In this document: positions 39,831 through 49,879 of the stretch, one piece after another | How positions within the stretch are numbered: the first letter of the stretch is position 1 | Layout of the letters: every line of letters starts with the position of its first letter | Assembly (NCBI GenBank): GCA_019749935.1 | Contig: JAIEPD010000011.1 | Coordinates: 1-64,000, forward strand | From: Alphaproteobacteria bacterium | GTDB lineage: Bacteria; Pseudomonadota; Alphaproteobacteria; Paracaedibacterales; CAIULA01 | DNA: 64,000 bases | Reading direction: 5' to 3' | Made by a program: the position numbers and the translations under genes | The notes under the pieces: generated by a model | Told to the model about the DNA's origin: nothing | What the model saw: the letters and a program-made list of their open reading frames with translations, nothing else | The model's database searches: none

Positions 39831-41071
39831 ATTTTAGAATTGTTTTTTATTTCAACAAAGGGATGTAAATACATAGCAATAGCACTCGTTATTGCAAGAA
39901 CAGAAATATAGATAGCGGGACTTGTGTAATCATTCGTTATATCGGCCAAAAAAATTTCTATTAAAGGGGTGGTTCCCCCGATTCCCATACCAATCGCGAA
40001 TCCTAAAGATATCGATTGGCAGCGTTTATGGGTGGGATATAAATCAATCATAACTGGATGAACACAGGCTCCAAAAAAGCTTGCTAATAAACCAAAACCG
40101 ATCTGAGTTATTACTACATATCCATGTGTTAGGCACAAAAGTAATGGGTAAGACAAAAAGGTAGCCAATAAAGCAGTCCATAACATAAGAGATGGTACTT
40201 TTTTGATATGATCTCCTAATATTCCGGCCAAAGGGGTTGTGGTTATATAAGTCACAAGGAGAAGGAGTGTCATAAAAACGGCATCGGTTGCTTGCCATTC
40301 TAAAACTTTGGTTAGATAAAAATTTGTGTATGCCATTGGGGTCCAAATTAATGCCCCGACAAAAGCTCCGATAGAGATGGTAATAAAAAATGCAATTTTG
40401 TTTTCTGAAATTTTTTCTGTCTGAACAGGAGTTTCAGAGGGAGTATTATTCTTTTGAGAACTGATAAATTCAGGGCTTTCTAGAAGCATTACCCGAAGTT
40501 TATAACTAGCAAGTCCTAGCAGTGAGGCTAGCAAAAAAGGAATGCGCCAGGCCCACACAAACATTTCAAATCGTAAAACAATATAGGAACAAATAAGGGC
40601 AATCGTACATCCAACAGAGGCAGATGCACATAAAACACCACTGTAAAATCCGCGTTTTTTAAAAGAGGAAAGCTCCATCAAAAGAATGCCAGCGTTTGTA
40701 TACTCTCCTCCCAAAGAGATTCCTTGAATCATGCGGCATAAAATAAGGATAAATGGAGCTGTAATCCCAATTGTTTTGTAACCAGGAAGCAAGCTGATAA
40801 CGAAAGTCGGAAGCGTTATACACAAAAGGGCAAAGACGAGCGCTGGTTTTCTGCCTTTTAAATCTCCTATTCTTCCAAAGATAACAGCTCCGATAGGCCG
40901 CATAAAAAAACCAATAGCTAATAGAGTTATCCCTTGCAGAGTTGCAACAATGGGGTCAAGCTCACAAAAGAAGAGGGGCGTGATAATTAAACCGAAATGT
41001 GCAAATAAGAGAAAATCAAAATATTCTAGAATAGTACCAGCGACTATTGCCAATAAGGTTTTTGAAGGCAT
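39824..41071 (-). CDS. MFS transporter, metabolite:H+ symporter (ProP/MHS-like)
   Basis: GFFMRPIGAVIFGRIGDLKGRKPALVFALL; ILCRMIQGISLGGEYTNAGILLMEL; 12 TM-like. Confidence 0.9.
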   Translation of the reverse strand: MPSKTLLAIVAGTILEYFDFLLFAHFGLIITPLFFCELDPIVATLQGITLLAIGFFMRPIGAVIFGRIGDLKGRKPALVFALLCITLPTFVISLLPGYKTIGITAPFILILCRMIQGISLGGEYTNAGILLMELSSFKKRGFYSGVLCASASVGCTIALICSYIVLRFEMFVWAWRIPFLLASLLGLASYKLRVMLLESPEFISSQKNNTPSETPVQTEKISENKIAFFITISIGAFVGALIWTPMAYTNFYLTKVLEWQATDAVFMTLLLLVTYITTTPLAGILGDHIKKVPSLMLWTALLATFLSYPLLLCLTHGYVVITQIGFGLLASFFGACVHPVMIDLYPTHKRCQSISLGFAIGMGIGGTTPLIEIFLADITNDYTSPAIYISVLAITSAIAMYLHPFVEIKNNSKIY

Positions 41072-41253
41072 ATTTTTTCCATTTTTTTAAACGGATGTAT
41101 GATTGGACATATATTTTTTCTAATTTTAAATAAGAAAATCTAATAAAATTTCCACCACTAACATGATAAGTTCTAATCGTGGTATTTTCGCATAGGTGAG
41201 AGTATTGTTTAAGCAAGAAAAGATCAAACCCTTCGTTACAAAATTTGGCAGTA

Positions 41254-42192
41254 ATGAACAAAATTCTCATCGAACGTTTTTTGGAAATGCTTGCAGCTGA
41301 AAGAGGAGCAAGTCTTAATACCCTTTCCTCTTACAGTCAGGACCTAAAGGATTATTTGAATTTCTTAAATGATCTTTCAGCAATTGATGTTTCCAGTGAA
41401 ACTTTGCATGAATATCTTTCTTCATTATCAACGCGCCAGATGCACCCCTCTACGATTGCAAGACGAGTTTCTGCTTTAAGGCAGTTTTATCGGTTCTTGG
41501 TTTCCGAGGATGTCTGCAAAACGAACCCTGCGTCTGGCTTAACTGTTGTTAGGCAAAAACGAACTTTGCCAAAATTTTTGTCTGAGAAAAGTGTCGAAGA
41601 TCTTCTTTTATCTTTAAAGGAAAGCACTTCAAAAAAGGCAGATACCCCTGAGGGAATTCGAATGCGTGCCCTTTTAGAGGTTTTGTATGCCAGCGGCCTT
41701 AGGGTCAGTGAATTGGTTGGATTGCCGCTTAGAAGTTTGATTGTGGATCCAAAAACCAAGCTCATGCAAAACATGTTAATGATTCAAGGAAAGGGCGGGA
41801 GAGATCGGCTTGTTCCCTTAAATGAACCAGCCTTAGAGGCGTTGTTAGAATATTTAAAAGTGCGCGATTATTTTTTAAAGAAATGCGGCTTAAAAGGAAA
41901 AAACTGGTTATTTCCCTCAGCCAGTCAAAAAGGATATTTGACAAGGCAGGGTTTTGGGCAATTGTTAAAACAACAAGCCATTGAGGCTGGATTAGATCCG
42001 GCTTCTATTTCCCCGCATGTTCTCCGCCATGCTTTTGCAACGCATTTACTTCAAGGCGGGGCAGACCTTTTGGTCATTCAAAAGCTTTTGGGCCATGCCG
42101 ATATTTCCACAACCCAAATTTATACACACGTCATGCCGGATCATTTACTAGATCTGGTGACAACCCATCATCCCTTGCAGAGGAAGGGTTAG
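41254..42192 (+). CDS. xerD: Site-specific tyrosine recombinase XerD
   Basis: LYASGLRVSELVGLPL, GKGGRDRLVPL, HVLRHAFATHLLQGGADLLVIQKLLGHADISTTQIYTHV. Track ORF begins at 41245; ATG 41254 preferred. Confidence 0.93.
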   Translation: MNKILIERFLEMLAAERGASLNTLSSYSQDLKDYLNFLNDLSAIDVSSETLHEYLSSLSTRQMHPSTIARRVSALRQFYRFLVSEDVCKTNPASGLTVVRQKRTLPKFLSEKSVEDLLLSLKESTSKKADTPEGIRMRALLEVLYASGLRVSELVGLPLRSLIVDPKTKLMQNMLMIQGKGGRDRLVPLNEPALEALLEYLKVRDYFLKKCGLKGKNWLFPSASQKGYLTRQGFGQLLKQQAIEAGLDPASISPHVLRHAFATHLLQGGADLLVIQKLLGHADISTTQIYTHVMPDHLLDLVTTHHPLQRKG

Positions 42193-44885
42193 TTAAGTTT
42201 AATAGGGCGAGTTAGCGCCAGATTATAAAGTTTTTTATGACGCAAAGAATCTGCAAGATCAGGATAATAGGCATCACCCTCTTCTAATCTGCCATTACCT
42301 TCTTCGACCCACTTGTCGTAGTGACCTTCTCCATTAGAATTAAAAAGATGAACTCGGTGAGGAGGGAAAGGATATTTGTCTCTTGCGGAAACAAGAGTGG
42401 CTAACATATATTTTCCGTTTTCGTAAACTGAGGGCTGAGTATGGCCTGGCCATCTTTTTCTATTTTTCGTTTGAATCCAAACATAATAATCACTATGCAT
42501 TAAGCTGGAATAAACATATGGGAATGTAAAGGGTTGATCACGCCAGGCTATATTGGTTCCCATGTTCAAATATTGACCATAATCAATAGCATCTATTTCT
42601 GCTGTCATTTGTTTAACGAGCTCCCCATCTGAGATTTCCGCAGTTCTTGCTAATTCTGTATATAAGGCTACTTTCTTAGCTTCGAAGCTTTCCCTTAAAA
42701 GTCTAGCTGGTTCACTTTCATGCTCTGGAATTCCATCTGGCCAACGGCCTCTCATCGCTTGTTCTTGTTTATCGGTAATACGTTCAATTTGTTGGATAAT
42801 TCCTGCTTGTACATCTGTCAATATTCCAGAATCAATCCTCTGTCTTAAATGACCAGTAGAAGCAAGCTTAATGAGAGGGGCTGTGTGCTCTAAATTAAGA
42901 ATGGAGGCTGATAATTTATCTTCCAAAACTTTTAATTGAGATTCTAAATCTTTGATTGTTTTTACCAGATTAAGTAATGCAATATTTTGCTGATTAGTTT
43001 CTGATGCTCTGATTTCATCATCAGAAAGGGTCTGCCCTTTTGCTTTTGCATCATCTGCTTTTTGTTTTGCTTCTGTTGCTCTCGAATGTTCTGCAATTAA
43101 AAGCTTATTAATAGCTTCATTTTTCTGAGCGTAAAAACCTTCAGCGCTTTGGTTCCTACCATCTGGGAGATTCCTCATTTCTTGGAGTCTTGTCTCAAGA
43201 GAAAGGCGATGTTGCTCAAGATTGCGTAAATTTTCTTGAATTTCTAAAAGCATGGCTGTTTGTGCAGGAGTTTGATCTGTTGCGATTCTAAGCTCATCAT
43301 ATAGTTGATCAGCTAATTTTCTTTTTATTCCAGTATAAATTTTATTACCTATGCCAAGCAGACTTAGAACTGCTGTTCTTACATCTGGTCTATGTAAATT
43401 ATTTGCTATTTTTCTTATATATTCTGATTTGCTATCCTTGATGTTGCGAAAGCTATAATAACCACACCAACCATCACCTTCAGATCGTATTTTGCGAAGG
43501 AATCGCCATACTAAAGTCTTTTCACCAGTTTCAAAATTAAACTCAGGAACGGCTTCATAAATCAGTCTATGTTCTAAGGCTTGTTGATCAATTAGGATTT
43601 TCTGACGTTCAACAATTGGTAAGTGTTGTTTAAGGGCCTCTGAAATCATTGGGAAAAAGGTTGGATTAATAACTAAATCTGCATTTAGGTCTTTTAATTC
43701 GCCGCGTAGTGCAAGGTCAGTCTCAGAATCATTCTTTTGCAAATCAAAGAAATCTTTTAAGTTATCAATTGAAGAAAGAGGATAATCAATCAGCTTTTGG
43801 ATGGCTGTTACTAAAGCGATAAGAACAGCCTGGCTTTGAGGGTTTGCACTGGAATTTTGATAGTCTAAAACTTTAGGGGCAGTTGTTTCTAAGCCGCTTC
43901 CGTCTTCTAATTCGAACCGCCTAAATCTTTCAACAGCAGCAAGCGCTCTGATAACGGCCTTTCTAAAATTCTTTTGTTCTGTTGTCGTCGCAGATACCAT
44001 ACTGCGCAAATCTGTGCCGTTGTGTTTTAGGCATCCCATAATTTGATTCGAAAGAGCTAAAGCTTTTCCAGAAATAAGCGTTTGCTCAAGCTGTTCAGCC
44101 ATTCCTTCTAAAGCGCCAATATCATCTGTTGTTGGGGTTAAGGCTTTTATAGGAAAATCTTTTAAAATTCTAGCCTTGTATACAGACTCAGTCTCCCGGG
44201 TTAATTCCACGCTTCTTGCGTCCTCCATAATTTTCCATACAATGGCATTATAACGGTGCTTTGGACGAGATGCTGCCATGTAGGCAGTCGCAGAGCGCCA
44301 GTTACTATCGTCAATAACCTGCGCAAGGACAGCATCAGCACCATCCGGAATCAAAGCGCCTGCATAGGTTTTGGCTGTATGGATATCAGTCTCTCTTACT
44401 TTCTCTCGGGCAGCTGTTAAAAGGCTTAGAACAATAGAACCGTGTTTCTTTGCTGCATCATCGTTCCACACATCGATCATTGATCCAATAGAGCTTTGTA
44501 AAAATAAATCTAACTCATTTTGTGTTTGCAGGTAATCAGCAGCTTTGGTTATCGCATCTCTGACCAATTCTTTTTCAGTCTTATTAAAAAAGCGCTTAGG
44601 GCCACTGTCTGCTTTTCTAAGGCCTCCTTTGATCCCCTCGCCTTTTGTAACCATGCTGATAATCGATTTTGCAGCCGCTGTTGCTCTTGCTTTTTCCTGA
44701 TAAAGAGACAATTCATGCGCCATCATATAGAGAGTTTGCACAGGGCGGCTGACGGGATTTCCATCCTTTTCAAACGCAGGTCTCGACATTTTATAGACAT
44801 TGTCGATTAACGCCTGATCCATTCCTGCTATTGCATTACAAGAAAAGGTGAATACAGTGATAATAAGAAAAGAAAAAAACTGCAT
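42189..44885 (-). CDS. Large secreted protein with OTU-like cysteine protease motifs (candidate effector)
   Basis: Signal peptide MQFFSFLIITVFTFSCNAIA; RSEGDGWCGYYSFRNI (near 43455..43490) resembles the OTU Cys block; HRVHLFNSNGEGHYDKWVEE (near 42310) resembles the OTU His block; coiled-coil insertion between. Confidence 0.6.
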   Translation of the reverse strand: MQFFSFLIITVFTFSCNAIAGMDQALIDNVYKMSRPAFEKDGNPVSRPVQTLYMMAHELSLYQEKARATAAAKSIISMVTKGEGIKGGLRKADSGPKRFFNKTEKELVRDAITKAADYLQTQNELDLFLQSSIGSMIDVWNDDAAKKHGSIVLSLLTAAREKVRETDIHTAKTYAGALIPDGADAVLAQVIDDSNWRSATAYMAASRPKHRYNAIVWKIMEDARSVELTRETESVYKARILKDFPIKALTPTTDDIGALEGMAEQLEQTLISGKALALSNQIMGCLKHNGTDLRSMVSATTTEQKNFRKAVIRALAAVERFRRFELEDGSGLETTAPKVLDYQNSSANPQSQAVLIALVTAIQKLIDYPLSSIDNLKDFFDLQKNDSETDLALRGELKDLNADLVINPTFFPMISEALKQHLPIVERQKILIDQQALEHRLIYEAVPEFNFETGEKTLVWRFLRKIRSEGDGWCGYYSFRNIKDSKSEYIRKIANNLHRPDVRTAVLSLLGIGNKIYTGIKRKLADQLYDELRIATDQTPAQTAMLLEIQENLRNLEQHRLSLETRLQEMRNLPDGRNQSAEGFYAQKNEAINKLLIAEHSRATEAKQKADDAKAKGQTLSDDEIRASETNQQNIALLNLVKTIKDLESQLKVLEDKLSASILNLEHTAPLIKLASTGHLRQRIDSGILTDVQAGIIQQIERITDKQEQAMRGRWPDGIPEHESEPARLLRESFEAKKVALYTELARTAEISDGELVKQMTAEIDAIDYGQYLNMGTNIAWRDQPFTFPYVYSSLMHSDYYVWIQTKNRKRWPGHTQPSVYENGKYMLATLVSARDKYPFPPHRVHLFNSNGEGHYDKWVEEGNGRLEEGDAYYPDLADSLRHKKLYNLALTRPIKLN

Positions 44886-44955
44886 AAACTTGGTTTATTT
44901 ACGTAAAATCTGTATCACTTTAATATAATATTTTACTAGTAAACAAAAGGTTAAT

Positions 44956-46860
44956 TTAATCTTTCCATTCTTTGTACCAAGCTTGGAGCATCAAAATTGT
45001 CCAAAGGGCATTTTGGTGATTAGCTTTCCCTTCTAAATGTTCTCTCCAGGCTTTACGAATTGGTTTTGGATCTATCATTGTGGCGAAATCTGAACCATTC
45101 AACAGGTCATCCGCCCACCCGCTAAGAGAGCCCCTTAGCCAATCATGAACAGGAACGCCAAACCCCATCTTAGGGCGATTGAACAATTCGGTGGGAATAT
45201 AATCCTCTAAAATTTCACGAAGGGGCCATTTTCCTTTGGTTTTATGAATTTTTTCCGTTACAGAATATCGCCATCCCATTGCAACAACGCGGTGATCCAA
45301 TAAAGGCACCCTTGCCTCTAGACTGGCGTGCATTGTGGCTCTATCAACCTTTGTTAAGACATCATCCGGTAAATACGTAAGGGTGTCGATATATTGCATT
45401 TTTTCAATGGCATCATTTAAAAATGAGACTTCTTTAAAAGCGTTTAGCTTTGGTTCAAGTCCCATTTTTAGTAAAGATTCTGGCTCTAACCACTGACTAA
45501 TCAACGAAAGATATAAATCCTCAGGTGTCTTAGCGTTTAAAATTTGTGTGATTTGTGCGATCCGATCCGATGGACGCAAGGCTTTGTACTTAGAAGGAAG
45601 AAGGTTTTCAAATGCCTTCCAAACAGGGTGCGGCGTGTTCGAGAGGATTTTCCCAATGATTCTACGAGCAGGTAAACGCTGACATTGTTGCCAGATTTTC
45701 TCGCCCATTAAGTAACGGTTGTAACCTGCAAAAACTTCGTCCCCTCCATCCCCTGACAAGGCAACAGTGACATGCTGACGCGCCAATTGTGCTACTAAAA
45801 AGGTTGGGATTTGCGAAATATCAGCAAAAGGTTCGTCATATATTGTTGGCAGTTTTGGAATAACGTCTATAGCATCACTGGGGCTTACATATAATTCGGT
45901 ATGTTCTGTGCCTAAATGCTTGGCGATGGCAAGTGCGTGCGGGGCCTCGTTATAATCCTTTTCACTAAAACCAATTGTAAATGTTTTAATAGGTTTAGGG
46001 CTTTGAGATTGCATCAGCGATGCAACCAAACTTGAATCGATTCCCCCTGAAAGAAAGGCACCCAAGGGAACATCCGATATCATTGATCTTTTAACGGCGT
46101 CTTTTAAAAGGGTATGGAGTTCATCTTTTGAAGGCGTTCTGTTAGAGCTGCGCTCGTTTTCTATCACGGTCTTTAATGACCAATAGGGATGAATTTTAGC
46201 CTCCTCCCCTACTTTGAAAGACAGAACTGTTCCCGGAAGCAGTTTCTTTGCATGTTTGTAAATACTATAAGGCGCTGGAACGTAGCCATAACGAAGATAT
46301 AATGCAATCGCTTTTGAATCAATTTGAGGCTGAAATCCCGGACTTTGCCTAAGGGCTTTGAGTTCAGATGCAAAAGCAAAAATCCCGTCATGATATGACC
46401 AATAAAGAGGTTTGATGCCAATACGATCGCGCACCAGATAAAGGCGCTTATCTTGTTTGTCCCACAAGGCAAAGGCAAACATACCAATGAATTGTTTCGT
46501 GGCTTCTTCGACACCAAAGGCAGCGCACGCCTCGATCATGGTTTCGGTGTCAGAATGCCCACGAAAGGTAATGCCTTTTTCTTTAAGCAAAGGCCTTAGT
46601 TCTTGATCGCTGTGGGTTTCGCCGTTATAAACCATCACCCATCGTCTGCAATATGAATGCATCGGCTGATGTCCGGCTTTTGATAAATCTATAATCGAAA
46701 GACGGCGCTGAGCAAGGGCAATTTGGTCTTTAGCATCAACCCACAAACCGGCGTCATCAGGTCCTCTGTGGGTTAATGCGGTGTTCATGGAATTAAGGCG
46801 ATTTTTTAATTCCTCGGCTGATAAATTTTTAGCTGTTAAAAAGCCTGTAATTCCACACAT
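44956..46860 (-). CDS. asnB: Asparagine synthase (glutamine-hydrolysing)
   Basis: MCGITGF N-terminal Cys, NTALTHRGPDDAGLW, LSGGIDSSLVASLM PP-loop, ALSGDGGDEVFAGYNRY. Confidence 0.95.
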   Translation of the reverse strand: MCGITGFLTAKNLSAEELKNRLNSMNTALTHRGPDDAGLWVDAKDQIALAQRRLSIIDLSKAGHQPMHSYCRRWVMVYNGETHSDQELRPLLKEKGITFRGHSDTETMIEACAAFGVEEATKQFIGMFAFALWDKQDKRLYLVRDRIGIKPLYWSYHDGIFAFASELKALRQSPGFQPQIDSKAIALYLRYGYVPAPYSIYKHAKKLLPGTVLSFKVGEEAKIHPYWSLKTVIENERSSNRTPSKDELHTLLKDAVKRSMISDVPLGAFLSGGIDSSLVASLMQSQSPKPIKTFTIGFSEKDYNEAPHALAIAKHLGTEHTELYVSPSDAIDVIPKLPTIYDEPFADISQIPTFLVAQLARQHVTVALSGDGGDEVFAGYNRYLMGEKIWQQCQRLPARRIIGKILSNTPHPVWKAFENLLPSKYKALRPSDRIAQITQILNAKTPEDLYLSLISQWLEPESLLKMGLEPKLNAFKEVSFLNDAIEKMQYIDTLTYLPDDVLTKVDRATMHASLEARVPLLDHRVVAMGWRYSVTEKIHKTKGKWPLREILEDYIPTELFNRPKMGFGVPVHDWLRGSLSGWADDLLNGSDFATMIDPKPIRKAWREHLEGKANHQNALWTILMLQAWYKEWKD

Positions 46861-46926
46861 GTTTTAATAATTTCAAATTATGCAATTCTATTAAAAAAAT
46901 TATAGTATTTAGCTGTGCTTAACAAC

Positions 46927-47525
46927 TTATTCTGTGCCATCCTTTGCTAATCGGCCATGTCTAGGTCTGTGGATCGTACCATAAAGCAAAAAATCTCTTT
47001 TTGTGTTATCCTTAAGCAGTTTTTTCTTTTTAATTTTAGATTCTGTTTGCAATTGTTTGCGCAAGAATCGTTCTTCGTACTCTTCAACTAACTGAGTATA
47101 TTTGTCAACGACCTCCTCTTCGCTCTCCCAATCATTATCGCTATCTTCTTCATCATAATTGCATAAGGTTAGAGGGGATGCAGATGAGGAAGTGTAAGAT
47201 GATTCATTATAGCCTGAATCATTATCTGTACAAGAAACACGGGGTGAAGTAGCTCCACTTGCGGTTAATTCAGCATGGCCGTCAGGTTGAAATCTTGTTT
47301 GCAAGGAAGAGGTAATAGATGGAAGAGGAGATGTTATTTGTGCAGCTACTCCGTTAGCATTTAGGGTAAGGGGGAATCTTCAACCCCCTCTATGTTATGA
47401 ACGACAGTAGTGACAGTGGTCGGAGTTGCCTCAGGAGGAAGAGTCAGCGCAAAGTCCTCCATGGCTAAGGAGGGAAAGATTAAGAAAGGCCCAAGAAAAA
47501 GAAAATGAACAACTATTTTACTCAA
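46927..47525 (-). pseudogene. Secreted acidic hypothetical protein interrupted by a -1 frameshift at a C5 run
   Basis: TTG-start ORF 47361..47525 gives (M)SKIVVHFLFLGPFLIFPSLA|MEDFALTLPPEATPTTVTTVVHNIEGVEDSPLP*; the 46927..47304 frame extends upstream into the same C run and reads PLTLNANGVAAQITSPLPSITSSLQTRF.... Adding one C fuses them. Confidence 0.6.
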
Positions 47526-47695
47526 CGTGTTTTACTCTAGATTGTGTATGACATACCTATAAGCTTATGGTTGCTTCCTTAATGGAATCAATAATTTTAA
47601 TAAAATCATTCTTATCTTGGTGAGTAAAACTTTTCTTGACTACAAAGCCTTTTCTGGCCTCAATATTAAAAACTTCTTTTATGTAGGAAACCTCG

Positions 47696-48835
47696 ATGTC
47701 AAAAACTTCTGATCTTGTTCGGCTTTCAAGGGGCGACGTTGGTGCTTTGGAACTTGAAGCCTTAGCCCGTGTTATCGAAGCTGGATACTTAGGAATGTCC
47801 GTTGAGGTCCAAGCCTTTGAAAAAGAACTGACAGATTATATTGGAAATAACCGAGAAGTTGTTTGCGTTAACACAGGAACCTCAGCCCTTCATCTTGCCG
47901 TCCAAGCCTGTGGCATTGGAATGGGTGACGAGGTATTGGTTCCATCCCTTACTTTTGTTGCCTCTTTTCAGGCTGTTTCGGCAACAAACGCAAAGCCAAT
48001 TGCTTGTGAAATTGATCCCAATACATGCTTTTTAGATGTTAATGATGCTGAAAAACGAATCACCCCACGCACAAAAGCCATCATGCCTGTTCATTATGCT
48101 AGTAACTTTGAAGGCATCGAAAAGGTTTACGCACTGGCTACAAAGCATAACCTTAGAGTCATCGAAGACGCGGCCCACAGTTTTGGTGGAACCTATCAAG
48201 GAAAACGCATAGGCGCTGTGGGAGATATACTTTGTTTTAGTTTCGATGGAATTAAAAACATCACGTGCGGTGAAGGCGGCGCTGTTGTAACCAGCGATCA
48301 AGTGGTTGCTGAAAAGGTTCGAGATGCGAGGTTGCTGGGGGTTGAAAAGGACACGGAAAAAAGATTTTCAGGGCAACGAAGCTGGGATTTTGACGTGACC
48401 GAACAAGGTTGGCGCTATCACATGAATGACATTATGGCAGCGCTTGGTCGAACGCAACTAAAGCGCTTTCCTGAATTTGCCAAAAAACGTCAAAAGTTTG
48501 CCAAACAGTATCAGCAATTTTTTGCGAAGTTTCCTGAAATCAGAACGCTTAAAATTGATTATGACAATGTGGTCCCTCACCTTTTCCCTATTTTAATAGA
48601 GAAAGGCAATCGCGATGAGCTTCGTGATATTTTAGAGGAAAACAACATTCAAAATGGAACCCATTACAAGCCAAATCATCTTTTGACAAAATATAAAACA
48701 GAGTATGCTCTACCTTATGCAGAGGATTTTCACAAAAAAGTAATCACACTTCCGCTTCACACGCTGTTAACAGAGGAGCAGTTTGAAAAAGTATGCGAGG
48801 TTATCGCAAGATGGATAGGTAGGGGTTGTTTGTGA
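47696..48835 (+). CDS. DegT/DnrJ/EryC1/StrS family PLP-dependent sugar aminotransferase
   Basis: CVNTGTSALHLAVQACGIGMGDEVLVPSLTFVAS; IEDAAHSFGGTYQGKRIG; FSFDGIKNITCGEGGAVVT. Confidence 0.93.
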   Translation: MSKTSDLVRLSRGDVGALELEALARVIEAGYLGMSVEVQAFEKELTDYIGNNREVVCVNTGTSALHLAVQACGIGMGDEVLVPSLTFVASFQAVSATNAKPIACEIDPNTCFLDVNDAEKRITPRTKAIMPVHYASNFEGIEKVYALATKHNLRVIEDAAHSFGGTYQGKRIGAVGDILCFSFDGIKNITCGEGGAVVTSDQVVAEKVRDARLLGVEKDTEKRFSGQRSWDFDVTEQGWRYHMNDIMAALGRTQLKRFPEFAKKRQKFAKQYQQFFAKFPEIRTLKIDYDNVVPHLFPILIEKGNRDELRDILEENNIQNGTHYKPNHLLTKYKTEYALPYAEDFHKKVITLPLHTLLTEEQFEKVCEVIARWIGRGCL

Positions 48836-48904
48836 TAAATCACTGCCGTCATCACGATAGTGGGTGACAATGCGCTGTTAATCAATTCTTAAAAGGAGGC
48901 CTCC

Positions 48905-49351
48905 ATGCAAATCTCAAATCCATTAACAGTTGCTTTTGGCTGCGATCATGCAGGCTACCCTCTTCATACCCTTCTTATGGATTTTGCAAAATTCTCAAGC
49001 TATGAAGTCATCGACTGTGGGGCTTTTGATCAGTCCTCAGTTGATTATCCTGATTATGCAAAAAGCGTTTCCAAAAAAGTATTAAAAGGTGATGCCGATT
49101 TTGGTGTTCTTGTTTGCGGAACAGGAATCGGTATGAGCATTGCCGCCAATAAACACAAAGGCATACGGGCGGCTCTTTGTGTGACAGAGTACGAAGCCAT
49201 GATGGCTCGTCAGCATAATGACGCCAATATTTTGTGTTTAGGTGGCCGTGTTATAGGGGAAGGGCTGGCGAAGCAATGTTTGTTGGCTTTTTTGAAAAGT
49301 GAATTTTTAAGTGGGCGACATTTGGACAGACTTAAAAAGATAGATTTATGA
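48905..49351 (+). CDS. rpiB: Ribose 5-phosphate isomerase B
   Basis: AFGCDHAGYPL, DCGAFDQSSVDYPDYA, GVLVCGTGIGMSIAANKHKGIRAALC, ARQHNDANILCLGGRVIG. Confidence 0.96.
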   Translation: MQISNPLTVAFGCDHAGYPLHTLLMDFAKFSSYEVIDCGAFDQSSVDYPDYAKSVSKKVLKGDADFGVLVCGTGIGMSIAANKHKGIRAALCVTEYEAMMARQHNDANILCLGGRVIGEGLAKQCLLAFLKSEFLSGRHLDRLKKIDL

Positions 49352-49356
49352 GAAAT

Positions 49357-49383
49357 GGATACAAGGTTTTTAGCCTTGTATCC
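49357..49383. terminator. Perfect 10-bp hairpin between convergent genes
   Basis: GGATACAAGG-tttttag-CCTTGTATCC in the rpiB(+)/hypothetical(-) convergent intergenic region. Confidence 0.45.
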
Positions 49384-49409
49384 CATAGGTTATCTTAGTT
49401 TATTAAGCT

Positions 49410-49802
49410 CTAGTCTTCCCATTCTTCTCTATAATCAAGTTCCATATCGGTTAGGAGCTTTCGCTGTGAATAAATATTTTCACAAGCAGCTAATTTTCTT
49501 GCGAAATCATTAAAGTCAAAATCAGGGTTTGGCATCACGTCTTGAGTCGGATCATAAATATAACTTAATACGAGTCTTAGTTTGCCGGTTGTGTCGTCAT
49601 CATTATTAATAATTATTTTTGATAGCACATCTTCCGCTATGTCTTGCGTCTCAGGTATGGATTCAAAATAAATAACGCCAGGCGCTCTAACTGTGGCAGC
49701 AACGTCGTCGTCATACGATGGATCATCTGCTTCGTCCATCGCAAAGATTGGGTTTGTGATTGCTAATAAGCCAAAGATAATTAAACAAAAGATTTTTTTC
49801 AT
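49410..49802 (-). CDS. Small secreted acidic protein (paralogue of 49880..50317)
   Basis: MKKIFCLIIFGLLAITNPIFA|MDEADD signal peptide; NPDFDFNDFARKLA motif. Confidence 0.6.
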   Translation of the reverse strand: MKKIFCLIIFGLLAITNPIFAMDEADDPSYDDDVAATVRAPGVIYFESIPETQDIAEDVLSKIIINNDDDTTGKLRLVLSYIYDPTQDVMPNPDFDFNDFARKLAACENIYSQRKLLTDMELDYREEWED

Positions 49803-49879
49803 ATGTCCTCTCTAGAAGTAATTTTAATTCAATTATTGCAGAATAATTTTCTATATCTTGTCAAGGGGGTTTTAAAAAA

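Noticed and set aside
47580-47694. Short minus-strand reading frame ...YIKEVFNIEARKGFVVKKSFTHQDKNDFIKIIDSIKEATISL*
   Set aside because: Protein-like but short, without a clear start, and overlapping the upstream region of the aminotransferase gene; could be a remnant but unsupported.
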